Source: Thoreauomyces humboldtii
Taxonomy: Eukaryota; Chytridiomycota; Chytridiomycetes; Spizellomycetales; Powellomycetaceae
Assembly (NCBI GenBank): GCA_027596035.1
Contig: JADGJA010000057.1
Coordinates: 1 to 54,032, forward strand
Direction: 5' to 3'
Length of the DNA stretch: 54,032 nt
The notes under the pieces are model-generated. The model saw only the letters and a program-made list of their open reading frames with translations, did not search any database and was not told the origin of the DNA. Position 1 is the stretch's first letter. Every line of letters starts with the position of its first letter. The position numbers and the translations under genes were made by a program. Positions 1 to 10,700 of the stretch are shown here, piece by piece.

Positions 1-1
1 C

Positions 2-2995
2 CCCCACCCGCACTCCTACCGCTCCACTCCCCGCTACCCTGCCTTCGACCACGTTCATCAGTATCCCGTCTTCGACCTTCCTCCGCCTTCCCCTGCTCAC
101 TTCCATCAGCATCGGTCGTCCTTTGATCCTTGCTGTCCCATGGCGACTGACAGCTTCTACCAGCGTCCGGCTCACCACGATTTGGAGGATGCCTATGAGC
201 CCAGATTCTACCAAGAAGACCGCTACGAGGGCGGACTGCATCACGGTCACTCGCGTCAACGCGGGCCTTCAGACGCCTTCGCACACCGTCGTCCCCATGG
301 TCACGGCCACGGCCACGGTCACCATCACGACGCTCCCGAGGACCACTGCGATGGTCACTGCTTGCACCCGTCCCGATTCGCTCACCCGGCCACCTTCTCA
401 TCCCCGCCTTATGGCGAGGACTTCGCGTATTCGTCGCACGGCCCTCATCCATTCACCTTTGAGGAGGGAGAAGATCGGAGGGAAGCGCATCGCCGCGAGC
501 GGCAGAGTCGCAGAGAGGCCCGTCGCCAGGTCCGCGATGAAAGAGTTGCTCGAGGACACTCTCAGCATCGTTCTCGGAACGGCGGATACCAGGACCTCGC
601 CGATGTCGTGATTGCTCTGGCTCAGCCCGTTCAGCAGGTTCTGATGACGGTACTCGGTGGTCAGCAGCTGGGACCCGGGCAGCAGGATATGCCGTCGACC
701 CGTGCCGAGCGCTCGCAACAGCAGTCGACTGGATACACCGACCAGCGGTGTCGCCGTCGTGAACGGCACCCCGACTTGTTTGCCGGTTTTCAACACCCCG
801 AACGTCCGAGTTTCGCGCCTTGCGAAGGACGACGGGAGCCACAACATTCGCAGGAGCACCAGCGCCCTTGCGAGTTTTTCGCCGGGTTCCAGAACCCTGA
901 ACGATCGAGTTCTCCGTGTCGCGGACGACGGCAGGAAGCCCAGCAATGCTTTCCGACCCGGGACCCTCAGCAGGTGTCGCGTGGGCACACCTCTCAACCC
1001 ACTGGAGTCACCTGTGGTCTTGAAGGACGCAACCCTGTTGAGCGCCAGTCGGAGTCTCGTCAGCGGTCTCCCAACGGTCAGCTTCCTACGCAGGTGCAGG
1101 ACATCCTTGGCGCGGTTCTCGGGAGTCTTCAAGGGCGCAACCCCGTTGAGCGAGAGCCTTCTCGTCCATCTGCCGTCAGACACGAGGACAAGCCCGCGTC
1201 GGCGTCCGACTCGGGGAAAGGCTTGCGGGGACGCAACCCGGTTGAGCGCGAGCAGAAACAGCCCCGTCAGCCCAGCGAGCTTCAGGGAGAGCGTCCTACC
1301 GCCGGACCTTTTCCCGCACAGGTCGAGGACTTGATCGCCGGACTGGTGAGCGGCCTGCAGAACGCCTCGGTCAAGATCGAAGGCCAGGGGAAAAACGTCC
1401 CTGAGCAGCTCCAAACAGCTCTCCAAGGGCCCGTTCAGGATTTCCTTGCTAGCATCTTTGGCCGGGAGCAGCCTGTCAAGGAAAAGGAAGAGGTCAAGGT
1501 GTCTTCAAGCGCCCCGAAATGCGAGCCTCAGCAGAGCGCGGCGTCATCTGCTGAAGATAAGAAGAAGAGCAAAACGGGACGCGTGTATTTCCAAGGTCCT
1601 TGTCGCCAGGCATCTACCTCTGCCAACCCGGGTCCGTCTTCGAATCCTGAAATCAAATCATCCGATGTCGTTTCCGGATCTAGTCAAGGGTCTCCTTTAC
1701 CTGCCGTCGCAGCCGATAGCTCTTCTGATGCCTCGGATCGCGCTGCACGAACCCCTGATCTTCCCAGTCTTCAGAATCCGGAGCAGTTCGTCGCGAACAT
1801 CGGCGATGCGATCACTAAGGGTCTCCGAACGTTCAGCGAGAACTTCGCCGCAGTTGCTTCCCAACCCACGGTGCGCGTCGGATCACCTCCCCCAGCCGAT
1901 CCGCGCCTCAAGACCTTAAATGACATCCGTCAGGAGCTGTCATCGTACCCAGCTCTTCCTTCCGCCCCTACCGCCCACGACCTCGTAGCTCTGGAAGAAC
2001 ACCTTACGCGACTTCTTATCCGCGCTGACGGTGTTCAGTCTGATGGCTGCGCCAACGTCCGCGAGGAGCGTAAGCGCGTCGTTGCCGAGGTTACTCGGCG
2101 TCTCGAAGATCTCGACCACGTCAAGCGAGAATTCAAGGGCAAAGGAAAGGTCGCGGAACCTTATGTCGTCGGCAAGGAGTTTGGCGATCTAACCGAGAAG
2201 GAGATCCGGGAGGATGCTCTTGTTCGTCAGGAGATCGAGCGCGTCGCTGCTGAAAAGGCGGCGCAAACCAAGGCGGAGGAGGTAGCAGCCCAGGCGAACG
2301 ATGACATCTACGGAACCGAAGATTCGAAGTTCAACGAGCAAAAGGAAGCGTTGGTCGACGACGAGACGACTACTACCGCAACTCAGGATCGCACGGATGA
2401 GACGTCGTCTGCAGCTGTCTCCGTCTCTCCGATGATCCTTTCCGAGTCCGCAGCGGGTCTTCCTTCACCCGTTGCTGCTTCCATCCCGGACGGTATCGAC
2501 AACGACGAAAACCCCATGGTTGCCTCTGCTGACGTATCGGAGGAAGAGGACGAACGCGAGATCGCCCGCCGCGTCGACGCCGAGCTCCAAATTCTGCAAC
2601 GCCGATCTCCAGCCGACGAGCTCGCCGAGTTCCAGAAGAAGGCTGCAACCGAAGGTGCCGTCACATTCGGTCCGCAGGGTGGAAACCTCGGATGGGGCAA
2701 GGCGGAGGCATCGTCCCCTTCCCCCATCCAGTCCAACGAGAAGCTCGAGGGCAATTGGAAGAAGTCGAGCAAGGCGGAAAAGAAGAAAGGAAAGAAGGGT
2801 AAGATCAACGCTGCACCAGACAAGCATGCCGTCAGCTATGCCGCTGCTGCTGCCACCTCCGCGACTGCCCAGCCCGACTCGGATGACTCGGCCAGCCAGG
2901 GTCTGCAGCGCTCGCCCACCGACGAGTTCGTGGTTGTCAGCGACGAGGAAGAAGACATGCACTCGCACGGCATCAAGGCACCTGCCCTGGATTGA
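2..2995 (+). CDS. BAG-domain protein, 5' partial, with His-rich and NPVER repeats
   Basis: The frame is open from the first bases of the window, so the ATG at 140 is probably internal and the N-terminus lies outside. From that ATG there are 951 residues to the stop at 2993-2995. A His/Gly-rich run (about nt 290-370) is followed by two FAGFQ(N/H)PER repeats (about 778-904) and three GRNPVER repeats (1021-1250), each set near short amphipathic helices. A BAG domain lies at about nt 1900-2155 and carries the family's signature of a charged helix pair, including ADGVQSDG and VREERKRVVAEV. BAG domains bind the Hsp70 ATPase domain and promote nucleotide exchange, so a co-chaperone role in the cytosol is likely. 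The C-terminus is acidic/lysine-rich and contains DEFVVVSDEEE, which resembles an Atg8-binding (LIR) motif; that is only a guess. The middle is low-complexity Gln/Arg/Pro. No introns are evident. Confidence 0.82.
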   Translation, partial: PHPHSYRSTPRYPAFDHVHQYPVFDLPPPSPAHFHQHRSSFDPCCPMATDSFYQRPAHHDLEDAYEPRFYQEDRYEGGLHHGHSRQRGPSDAFAHRRPHGHGHGHGHHHDAPEDHCDGHCLHPSRFAHPATFSSPPYGEDFAYSSHGPHPFTFEEGEDRREAHRRERQSRREARRQVRDERVARGHSQHRSRNGGYQDLADVVIALAQPVQQVLMTVLGGQQLGPGQQDMPSTRAERSQQQSTGYTDQRCRRRERHPDLFAGFQHPERPSFAPCEGRREPQHSQEHQRPCEFFAGFQNPERSSSPCRGRRQEAQQCFPTRDPQQVSRGHTSQPTGVTCGLEGRNPVERQSESRQRSPNGQLPTQVQDILGAVLGSLQGRNPVEREPSRPSAVRHEDKPASASDSGKGLRGRNPVEREQKQPRQPSELQGERPTAGPFPAQVEDLIAGLVSGLQNASVKIEGQGKNVPEQLQTALQGPVQDFLASIFGREQPVKEKEEVKVSSSAPKCEPQQSAASSAEDKKKSKTGRVYFQGPCRQASTSANPGPSSNPEIKSSDVVSGSSQGSPLPAVAADSSSDASDRAARTPDLPSLQNPEQFVANIGDAITKGLRTFSENFAAVASQPTVRVGSPPPADPRLKTLNDIRQELSSYPALPSAPTAHDLVALEEHLTRLLIRADGVQSDGCANVREERKRVVAEVTRRLEDLDHVKREFKGKGKVAEPYVVGKEFGDLTEKEIREDALVRQEIERVAAEKAAQTKAEEVAAQANDDIYGTEDSKFNEQKEALVDDETTTTATQDRTDETSSAAVSVSPMILSESAAGLPSPVAASIPDGIDNDENPMVASADVSEEEDEREIARRVDAELQILQRRSPADELAEFQKKAATEGAVTFGPQGGNLGWGKAEASSPSPIQSNEKLEGNWKKSSKAEKKKGKKGKINAAPDKHAVSYAAAAATSATAQPDSDDSASQGLQRSPTDEFVVVSDEEEDMHSHGIKAPALD
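1021..1250 (+). repeat. Three GRNPVER coding repeats
   Basis: The heptapeptide GRNPVER is encoded at about 1024-1044, 1133-1153 and 1230-1250 within the BAG-domain protein, each copy preceded by a hydrophobic segment (such as LGAVLGSLQ before the second). Codons differ between copies, for example aaccctgttgag, aaccccgttgag and aacccggttgag. Third positions have therefore drifted while the peptide was kept, which points to selection on the protein motif. Confidence 0.8.
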
Positions 2996-3251
2996 GAGTT
3001 ATATTAGTGTCGAGTGTTGTTCGCAAACCATTTGTATCATTCCTGGCACGGCTTTCCGCGTGCTTCGTGTCCCATGTATTCAATGTATAATATCAAAACA
3101 GTAAAAAGAAAAGAGAAACGCGGAACTTCTATCGCAACAATCGACATAAGTGGGATCATGAACGCCGGAGTCGCGGCATTTGCCTGACTCTGACGTTCCT
3201 CGGTAGGCAATCGAAGCTTCGAAAGGGTTGCTCGAACACGTCGATGTGAAT

Positions 3252-3548
3252 CTACCCCCTGGCCCACAAGTCGCCTTGCGCGTCTCTCTCCCAGGCGCTC
3301 CTCACGGAGAACGACGAAGCAGCGCCGGTCGGCGAGGTTCCCCGTGGGCCCATCTCCATCCACTCGTCGCTCGAGTGTGCTCCTGCTGCCCTAGTGTATC
3401 TAGAGAAGTTCGTCGCCGTCCTTGTCCTGAAGCGCGAGCGAAGATCGCTTCCGAGACAGCTTGAGAGGATGAGGAATACGCAGAAGAGTAGCAGAAGGAC
3501 GGTGATGAAGGCTACGAAGAGCGTGAGAGTGGGATCGTCCGACATCAT
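3252..3548 (-). CDS. Small single-pass membrane protein (hypothetical)
   Basis: An open frame of 98 codons starts at the tandem ATG ATG at 3548-3543 and ends at the TAG at 3254-3252. Residues 8-30 or so form one strongly hydrophobic helix (TLTLFVAFITVLLLLFCVFL is its core) followed by a Cys and an Arg-rich stretch, as expected for a tail facing the cytosol. The rest is Ser/Arg-rich and disordered. The frame is open upstream to 3638, but the tandem ATG just before the helix is the more natural start. I do not recognise a family. Similar tiny membrane proteins in fungi are mostly uncharacterised. It is convergent with the BAG gene. An unrecognised intron could change the C-terminus. Confidence 0.5.
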   Translation of the reverse strand: MMSDDPTLTLFVAFITVLLLLFCVFLILSSCLGSDLRSRFRTRTATNFSRYTRAAGAHSSDEWMEMGPRGTSPTGAASSFSVRSAWERDAQGDLWARG

Positions 3549-3616
3549 GTACGTGTCTAGGGCCGGGAACTTGGGAGGGAACGGGAAATGAAAGGATGGC
3601 AGAAGGCCGAATCCGG

Positions 3617-3648
3617 ACGTACCGGTACCGCGGTACATTCATGTACCG
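3617..3648. repeat. GTAC-core palindromic cluster
   Basis: The stretch contains accggtaccgcggtac followed by atgtacc, with overlapping self-complementary cores (ACCGGT, GGTACC, CCGCGG, GGTACC-like). It sits about 70-100 bp upstream of the start of the small membrane protein, where a transcription-factor site would be expected. Confidence 0.45.
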
Positions 3649-4024
3649 TGTAGCGAAAGGATACAACGATCTCCATCCTCTGTGTCCCAGCAGAACCGCA
3701 CCCCCGGTATCATGTGTACACACACTTGCACTCTCTCTCTCACACTCTTTCCTTCTTTTCTTTCCTGACACTCGTTCTTTTTTTTACTTCCTGTTTGTTT
3801 GTGATGACGGCAAAAAGTTGACGGAAAGTTGGCGGCCAGCAGAAGGGGGGGAAAAGGGAGTGAGTGGGTCGGTCACCCCCCGCTCCAACTGTGCATGGCG
3901 CCGGACCCAAGTTGGTGCGAGGATCCAGGGATGTTCGCTCTCAGCATCAAACAAAGGTTCTGCTGACTTTCATCTCCCGCCGAAGGGCAACACCCTTCTC
4001 GTTCGATCGTCAAGCTTGTACGGG

Positions 4025-4052
4025 TACGTACTGTACTGTACTGTACTGTACA
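4025..4052. repeat. CTGTA tandem repeat
   Basis: Four direct copies of ctgta (4031-4050) are preceded by tacgta, creating several overlapping GTAC cores. It lies about 130 bp upstream of the ATG at 4184, in the presumed promoter or 5' UTR. Confidence 0.6.
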
Positions 4053-4183
4053 CTGTCATCCCTTTTTTTTTTTGCAGCAAGGACACCGCGCAATCGGCGT
4101 CCATATATCCTTTATAGTCCATAGCCTGTCCTTGCGCATCCTCGTCTCTACGGTCTCCTTCGTAATTGACGTACTTCGACATC

Positions 4184-5173
4184 ATGAACGCTTTGCGACG
4201 TACAACGAGACCACGGATCGTCAGAGCACGTCGGGTTGAGCTCGTCAACCCGAGCCTCTTGGATGATGCGCCCCCGACCAGGACACAAGATCACCTTCCG
4301 CCACCGGACGAGGCAACTCAACATGGAGGAGGAGATTTCGGGGATCATGATGGAAATGGTTCGCACCATGAAGACGGAGGCGACCCATGGCATTTCGGTG
4401 GCTCAAATCCTTGGCATACGGAAGGACGCCACGCCCCACCACGTCCCACGAACACTGATCCGTCACCGATCCCCGATACCCCCGGCGACGAAGGACCTGC
4501 CCCCACGCCGCAGGCTATACCATCGACGGCACCTCAAGCGGGACCCCGAACTGTGGTCACGACGGTTGATCAAACCGTTGGCGGCGAGGTTGTTCATCAG
4601 ACGCGGCAGGTCACTTTGAGTGGAGCGGTTGGAGCAACCGTCGCGGGAGCGTCTGCAACGGCCGCGCCTGTTCCACCACTATCCAGCGCTACCATCGCGT
4701 CCAGCTTGCTGGACAATCCTACTCCATGGGCCAAGACTCCAGCGGGTGCAATCTCATTGACAGCGATCATCCTCGTCTGCCTGGCAATCTTGTTCTTCCT
4801 GGGGCGCCTTTTCCTCCGTCGTCGGAAATCTCGCCGGGCAAAGGGCACCGAGAACAACATCCCTCTCTCCATCGGCACGACGTCGTACTCCTCGTCTGCC
4901 GACGAGCTCATTTCGCCGCCGGTCAGCTCCCGCACCGGTGGCGAAGACAAATCTCACTTTGGCCAAGGTCGACCACTTTCAGATCGTCTAAGCGCAGCTT
5001 TCGGAAGCCATTTTACGAGTCTCCACTCGTCCGCACTCTATCCAACCCGCAGTACCACCCCAACGAGCGTTGGAGGGCACCCGGTACCCGCTTTCGACCC
5101 TCCCCCACCCATGTCGTTGGCGAGATCGTCGCTTAGGGCCATTGACCCTGACATATCCGACGGCGACGATTAG
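4184..5173 (+). CDS. Single-pass membrane protein with Pro/Thr-rich N-terminal half
   Basis: The ATG at 4184 opens a 329-residue frame; the frame also extends 18 nt upstream but without another ATG. The N-terminal half is polar, with His/Asp/Gly-rich and Pro/Thr-rich parts. One transmembrane helix follows at about residues 195-217 (LTAIILVCLAILFFL), with an immediate RRRKSRR stop-transfer cluster. The C-terminal 110 residues are Ser/Pro-rich. This layout resembles fungal Mid2/axial-budding-type plasma-membrane sensors, but no signal peptide or cysteine domain (WSC) is visible, so the assignment stays general. The positive-inside rule puts the C-terminus in the cytosol. Confidence 0.62.
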   Translation: MNALRRTTRPRIVRARRVELVNPSLLDDAPPTRTQDHLPPPDEATQHGGGDFGDHDGNGSHHEDGGDPWHFGGSNPWHTEGRHAPPRPTNTDPSPIPDTPGDEGPAPTPQAIPSTAPQAGPRTVVTTVDQTVGGEVVHQTRQVTLSGAVGATVAGASATAAPVPPLSSATIASSLLDNPTPWAKTPAGAISLTAIILVCLAILFFLGRLFLRRRKSRRAKGTENNIPLSIGTTSYSSSADELISPPVSSRTGGEDKSHFGQGRPLSDRLSAAFGSHFTSLHSSALYPTRSTTPTSVGGHPVPAFDPPPPMSLARSSLRAIDPDISDGDD

Positions 5174-5495
5174 TATTGTAGATTTTTGAGACTTTAGACT
5201 TTCCTCTTTTTGTATTCACCTGCATCCCCTCTTCCTCATACCGCCTTTGCATAATATACCTATACGTATTATTCTCTACCTTAACGGCGCAAATGTATAT
5301 GGACTATTCTCTACTGGGAAGTCCTCGCAAAGGTCGTCAGTTTCGTAGAAAAGGGAAAGATGTGAGGCCTCGGTATGAGCCTGCTGTCCATCGCGACCGC
5401 ATGCAGCCTGGAGCTCCCATTTCAACATTCTCCTACTTCACTATGGGGACCTGTCCGTGAAGTAGCCTCTGGTCACCAATGCTTGGAACAGGACC
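5174..5495. other. Intergenic spacer
   Basis: This 322-bp spacer lies between two plus-strand genes. It begins with an AT-rich stretch (ataatatacctatacg) consistent with a 3' processing region, and presumably ends with the MTC6-like promoter. I see no coding signal. Confidence 0.4.
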
Positions 5496-7387
5496 ATGAT
5501 GCCTTCGCCTTCTTCTATGTGCCGACGGGGCATCCGGTACTTTTCATGGCGATTTGCGCTTTTGGCCCTCTCTTTCTCAGGCGCCTTCGGATCGGAACTC
5601 ACCGAGGAGCAGCTGATCGACGTGGGTATCAGGACACAGCGGGATTTATCGCTAGCGCTTCCCGTAAATAGGGGCGGAGGAGCCGGAATCACTCTCAACA
5701 GCCAAGTTTTTAACAAAACGTACACTCCAGAGGTGCTTGCGAACACCGAGAATTTCGTCGTAACCTATGGGAGGAGGCTCGTCCTTGATGTCTACTGGGA
5801 CAATTTCGCAAAAAACTGGCAGCTCTGTCCCGAAGCATATCCAACCAGTACTGGCATCGCCATATCGTCGGCCAACTACACCAATGGCACCTCGCCGACG
5901 GTCAACTTGGGAGACGTCGTGTGTTCGCAGAGTCCGCTGACCATCAGCGACCTGGGAAACGCACTGCTAACGTGGATGGCCTCGGGGAATGGCGGGCAGA
6001 ATGAGAATACGGTCGTGGTTGTGATCCTGAACCTTCACGATCTACGCCTCGTCGCCTCTCTGAACAACACTACGCCTGTGCAAAACATCAGCACCGCAGT
6101 CAATACTGGTCAGATTTACACCCCGCAAATGCTGCAGAACTACCAAGACTTTAATTCATCTACGAGTGCCTACTCAGCCGTCGTTTCGGGAAATGGCACC
6201 GTGACGCATCCCGCTCCCTGGCCCAAGGGTAGCGATCTGGTCAGTGCCGGCAAACAGATCCTTGTCGGGTTCGGGTCGTCCGACCTCTCGTCAACCTCTG
6301 GCTACGACCCAGTCCATGATCAGGACGTCATCTTTTCGGCTGGAGACTTGGATGGCATTCCTATATTGTCCACCACCGCTGTCCACTCTCCTCTTACCTC
6401 GTGCGCCAATCCAGCGCCTGGGATTGCAATGGTTGGCACTGGCTTCGACGTGTCGGATGCAAATTATACAGCCGTTTCCGTGACCTCCGGGACGACGAAC
6501 GTGTCGTGGAGCTGGCCTTACGTTGTTGAGGCAGCGAGTGCTCCCTTTACCATCGCCGATGTGGCTGCGCTGTCTCATTGCGGGTTTCAGCCCATCTTCA
6601 CCGCGTCCTTTTCGAGCGCTCTCATGGCCGCTTCGATTTGGTCATGGGCTTCTGGAATGCCAAGTACTGCCGTTGACGGCGCAAACTGTGCTGTCATCAA
6701 CAAGAGTTCCGGTCGGTGGTATGTGGCGAGCATGGCTGGCGGCTCTTCCTTAGCCTTGTTTCGGACCGCGTGGCTCATTGTTTCGACGGATAGGTCGGTC
6801 GATCTTTGTAAAGCTTCGTATCCTGTCGCTTGTCAGCTCCTCAGTGGTGATCCCAATCTGGTGGATCCCTACAACGTATGTCTCTCGTTTTGGCTTACAT
6901 CAATGTTGATGAGTATGCTCAGATTTCTATTTTCCAGTGGATGATCGTGCCCTCTCGCTACACATTTCCAGACGCTGCCGAGGCCTGCGTCTCTCCTTAC
7001 GTCTTCTCGGTGCCAAAATCTGCCCAGGAAAATGCCGCTCTTGTCAGTGTTCTTGCGGCTTCATCCTATCCGAACGTGTGGATCAATCTCTATCAAGGCG
7101 GCACCACCTGCTGGGTCGAGGGATATCTTTCCTCGTGTCCCTATGCACCATCGGACCTCTTACCTAGTCTTATCGGTGCAACTCTGAAGCAAGGAATCGT
7201 TATCGTCATCGTGTTTGCACTTTTCGTCTTCTTCAAATGCCGGAGACAGCTGAGAGTCTCGAGACTAAACAAAAGGAAGGCGGAAGTTAGGAGAAAGATC
7301 CGACAGAGAGACTACGTCACGGTGCCGGTGAGTACGAGACTCGGTTCGGTGGATGAAGAACAAGTCAAGGTGACTCGATTTGTCTAA
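5496..7387 (+). CDS. MTC6: MTC6-like ER/secretory membrane protein
   Basis: Two exons, 5496-6875 and 6938-7387, join in phase across a 62-nt intron (GTATG...CAG) to give 609 residues. A signal peptide follows a short Arg-containing N-terminus (FALLALSFSGAFG). The N-terminal region has the family hallmarks: an RDLSLALPVN-type segment soon after the signal, then RRLVLDVYWDNF and NWQLCPEAY. These correspond to the PI-PLC-X-like fold of fungal 'maintenance of telomere capping protein 6'. Several N-x-S/T sites fit a lumenal domain. One transmembrane helix near the C-terminus (IVIVIVFALFVFF) is followed by a basic cytosolic tail. The yeast name reflects a genetic screen; the protein itself looks like a secretory-pathway membrane protein. 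Confidence 0.82.
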
Positions 7388-7717
7388 TCCTGGATCATTT
7401 GTTATCAGGCGTAGGGGTTCTCCTGATTTTCTTCAAGTATGGGTTTTTTTTTTGCCCCCAATAGATATTTACATCGGAATCGTTAATCAAATCGATCATC
7501 GTCGAACCATTCGCAGCCCCCTAGTGTCATTTGATCTTCTCGAGCAGGGCATGCCAGCTCCCTTAGTTCTTTGCCATCGCCTATCTATGCTTTCGTATTG
7601 TATATTCAGTGCCCTCATGATAAAAGGAAGCACTTATCCGGCCAATATCGACCACCGTTAGGCCTTCGCCAAGAATAGATCAATATATACAGTGTAAATG
7701 CACCAGCGCGTTCAAAT
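7388..7717. other. 3' intergenic region between convergent genes
   Basis: This 330-bp spacer separates the convergent MTC6-like and RA-PH kinase genes. It contains a t-run (7442-7451) and AT-rich patches compatible with 3' UTRs, and no convincing coding frame. Confidence 0.4.
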
Positions 7718-10700
7718 CTAGTGGTGCAGGGCGCTAATGTTCCGAAAAGAGAAGTTTTCAACCTGGCCAATTTGGCTGAGCACGTCATGAGATCCCATCG
7801 GCGTAAGAGATGGTAGCTCCTCGGTGAACTCGTCTTCAAAGAAACTGACGTCGTAGTCGTTGGTCTAGAAAGTTATCGTAATGTCAAGTGGTGTAGTGGG
7901 CTTCTCTGAAGTCAAGCGTGACGGCTCTTACCAGTTGGGGTTTGAACGGCACCTCGACCTCACATCTCAATATCTTGCCCCAGTCTACCCCCTGGAAGAA
8001 GGGATGTCGTCGGATGTCTGCGCCCATCATTCGCCTAGCCGGGGCCCGTTCCAGAAGTCTCGAGAGAAAGCTCCTAGCTCCGACCGACACGTATGCCGGG
8101 AAGACGATCTCCGCGTGGAGAATGTTGTCTTGTATCTCCTCACGATCGTCAGAGTAGAAGGGGTGGAACCCGCACAGCATCTCGAAGGCCACTACTCCGA
8201 GGGCCCAGATGTCGGCGGCTGCCGTGTGTGGATAGCCGAGGAGGACCTCTGGCGCCTGGAAGACGTGCATCACAAGCCAAATTAGATCCTGCACTTCGAC
8301 TGTCTTGCCAGACCAAAAAGGAGCACTTACGAGGTATTCTAGCGTTCCAACCACCGCTATTGTATCCTCAGTCTCACTTTCTGATCCGGAAGCCATCCTT
8401 TCGATCTCCTCGTCTGCTTGTTCATCCTCAGCCTCCTGCTTGCTGAGCCCAAAATCCGTTATCTTGACGTGTCCCTCCTTGCTCAGCAGGATATTTTCCA
8501 GCTTCAAGTCACTAAGGATCGCAATTATGAGCATCGAAATAGATTTGATTTGACCAGAAATTCGCTCTTACCGGTAAATGATGCCCTTGTCATGCAGACA
8601 CTGCAGTCCGAGAAGTAGCTCGGCGCAATAGAACTGAACTCTGGCCTCGGAGAATCTTCCGTAGTGACTGACATGGAAGTATAGCTCGCCTCCATTGATG
8701 TACTCCATTACTAGATACAAACGTTCAGGCGACTGGAACGCGTAATGGAGTCCAACAATAAAGGGGTGATTGATCGATCGCAGGATGCGCGACTCGCTTC
8801 CGGGATCGCTGGAGGGGTCCATTGGGTGAAGCGACGATGTCGGCTTTTTGAGGAGAACTTTGATAGCGAAGACTTCCTGAGTGGAGCGCCGACTACAAAG
8901 GAGGACCTGATCTCGTACGATAAGCATGTCGGCGCGGTGATCAGTGCGGGAACGTCTGGCAGCGTTACCTTCGCAAACTTTCCTCGTCCGATGACTCTAT
9001 GCAATTCGAAATCATCCATCGACATTTTGTCGAGCTCGTGTTGCTTCCCCGCTGGCTCCCGACCTGGAACGGAATCCCGCTCGCCGGTCGTAGATACAGC
9101 CACTGGCAACGCCGGGGCGCTGACGCTGGCTTTTGCCTGTTCCAAAATAGGCGGATCTGCAGGCCGGACCCTCGCTGCTATCTTGATGCAGTTGACCCAA
9201 TCCGTGTACTCCGCCTCCGAGAAGGTAGCGAGAATCAAGCGTCCAGCAGGAGAACTCTGCACCCATCCCTTCTCCGTAACGCTGAATACAAACGGTCGCT
9301 TATGCACGCTCGCTTCCACGGGCTCAACGGTGCATCCTTCCAGACATACGATTCCGGGCGCCCGGCCAGTTGTATCTTCATCGATCGGCGTAGCGACGAT
9401 GACCTCGTCACGAAGGTTGGGACGAAGGACCAGAAACTTGTTGTCCAACTTGGCCCAGTTGGACTCCCAAGATTTTTGCCTACTTTGCGTTTGCAAACCC
9501 AGAATCCACCCTTCCTTGTATAGAAGCGTCGAGCCTACTGCACCGCCTATCCCATATTTGGTAGTCGAACTGGAAGTGGAAAAGGAGCGGCGCACGGAAG
9601 GCTCCCCGGGGTCCGTTCCGTTCCCGGCAGAATGGCTCGCTGCGAGAACGGAGAAAATCTTGTGGAGCTCCGTCTGCTCCCGTTTGGGACCGCCGGAGTT
9701 GAAGGATAACGGAGAAGACGTGGACTTTTCGGACGCATCGACACCAAAGAATCCGGCAAGCTTTGCCATCCGACGGGCGTTCGGGGCCGTTGTGCGGTCC
9801 TCTAAGGACGCAAGGCTATCGAAACTCAAAGTCTCGTGAACCTTCAAACAGCCGTAATGCAAGGTCAGCAAGACAGCGAGTACTTTCAGACTGTTCGCGA
9901 AGCTTACCTGTTTGTGGCGGAGGAGATTTCGAACGGGTCGCTGCTTGAATAGGAAGCACTCGTTGCCCGTCCAAGACAACATGACATCGTAGAGCTTCTC
10001 GTCAGCAGTCATCTCTCGTTCTGTTCCTTCATTAGCTCATTGCAAGCAGGCATGTAGCCATTGTAACGCCTAAATTACCTTTGCCGTCCTGTCGATGAAC
10101 GAAAAGCCCGAATTGCTCCCCGGAGTGATTAATCATCAGCTTGGATAACAAGATGCCTTTGGCATGCGTCGTAGTAGCTTCCATCGACAGCCTTACACCG
10201 CTATATGTAAGGTTGCCGAAATAAATACGGACAAGATAATGACTCCCCTCTGAAGAGTCAGACATCTTCTGACTAGCATTCTATCGGTTCAGGTGAAGAT
10301 GACTTCAATACAAATCACCACTTGTTTCATGTGTTTGCCAGAAAATTCACCTTTTCGGCTTTTCCATAATTGATAGGCTGATGTCGTATGATACCGTGCA
10401 GCTGATCCGCTTGTTTCTTGTTAGCTACACCAAAGAAATCAGCAAGCTTGCCAGCTCGTTTCTCACGTTCCTAGTGGCCATTTGTCAGAAACATGTCCAC
10501 CCTTAAAGTTCAGCGACACTGATGAGCGCCCTCGCCAGTTCCGATAGCTTAACACACCTGTGTAGGACCCGATTCGGCATCTTCTTCCGTGACAGATGCT
10601 GTTTGCTTTGGTGAGGATCTGTCGTAAGCCACGGAGTGCCGGAAAGTATCGTTCGATCCTGTGCTTCGTTTTCCAGCCAAGCGGAGACCCCGCTTTGCGG

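Larger units (their letters stand above)
3549..4183. other. Intergenic region with GTAC-rich palindromes
   Basis: This 635-bp spacer separates the divergent small membrane gene and the single-pass membrane gene, so it should hold both promoters. It contains overlapping GTAC-centred palindromes (3617-3648), CT-rich tracts (3725-3800) and a CTGTA run (4031-4050). ATG-initiated frames across it are short and low-complexity, and I call no gene here. Confidence 0.5.

Noticed and set aside
398..1426. 342-codon minus-strand frame opposite the BAG gene
   Set aside because: It is a shadow of the Arg/Gln-rich repeats read backwards; there is no domain, and the plus frame carries a clear BAG domain.
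8745..9839. 364-codon plus-strand frame opposite the kinase gene
   Set aside because: It lies antisense to PH and kinase domains with clear conserved motifs, and itself shows no recognisable family.
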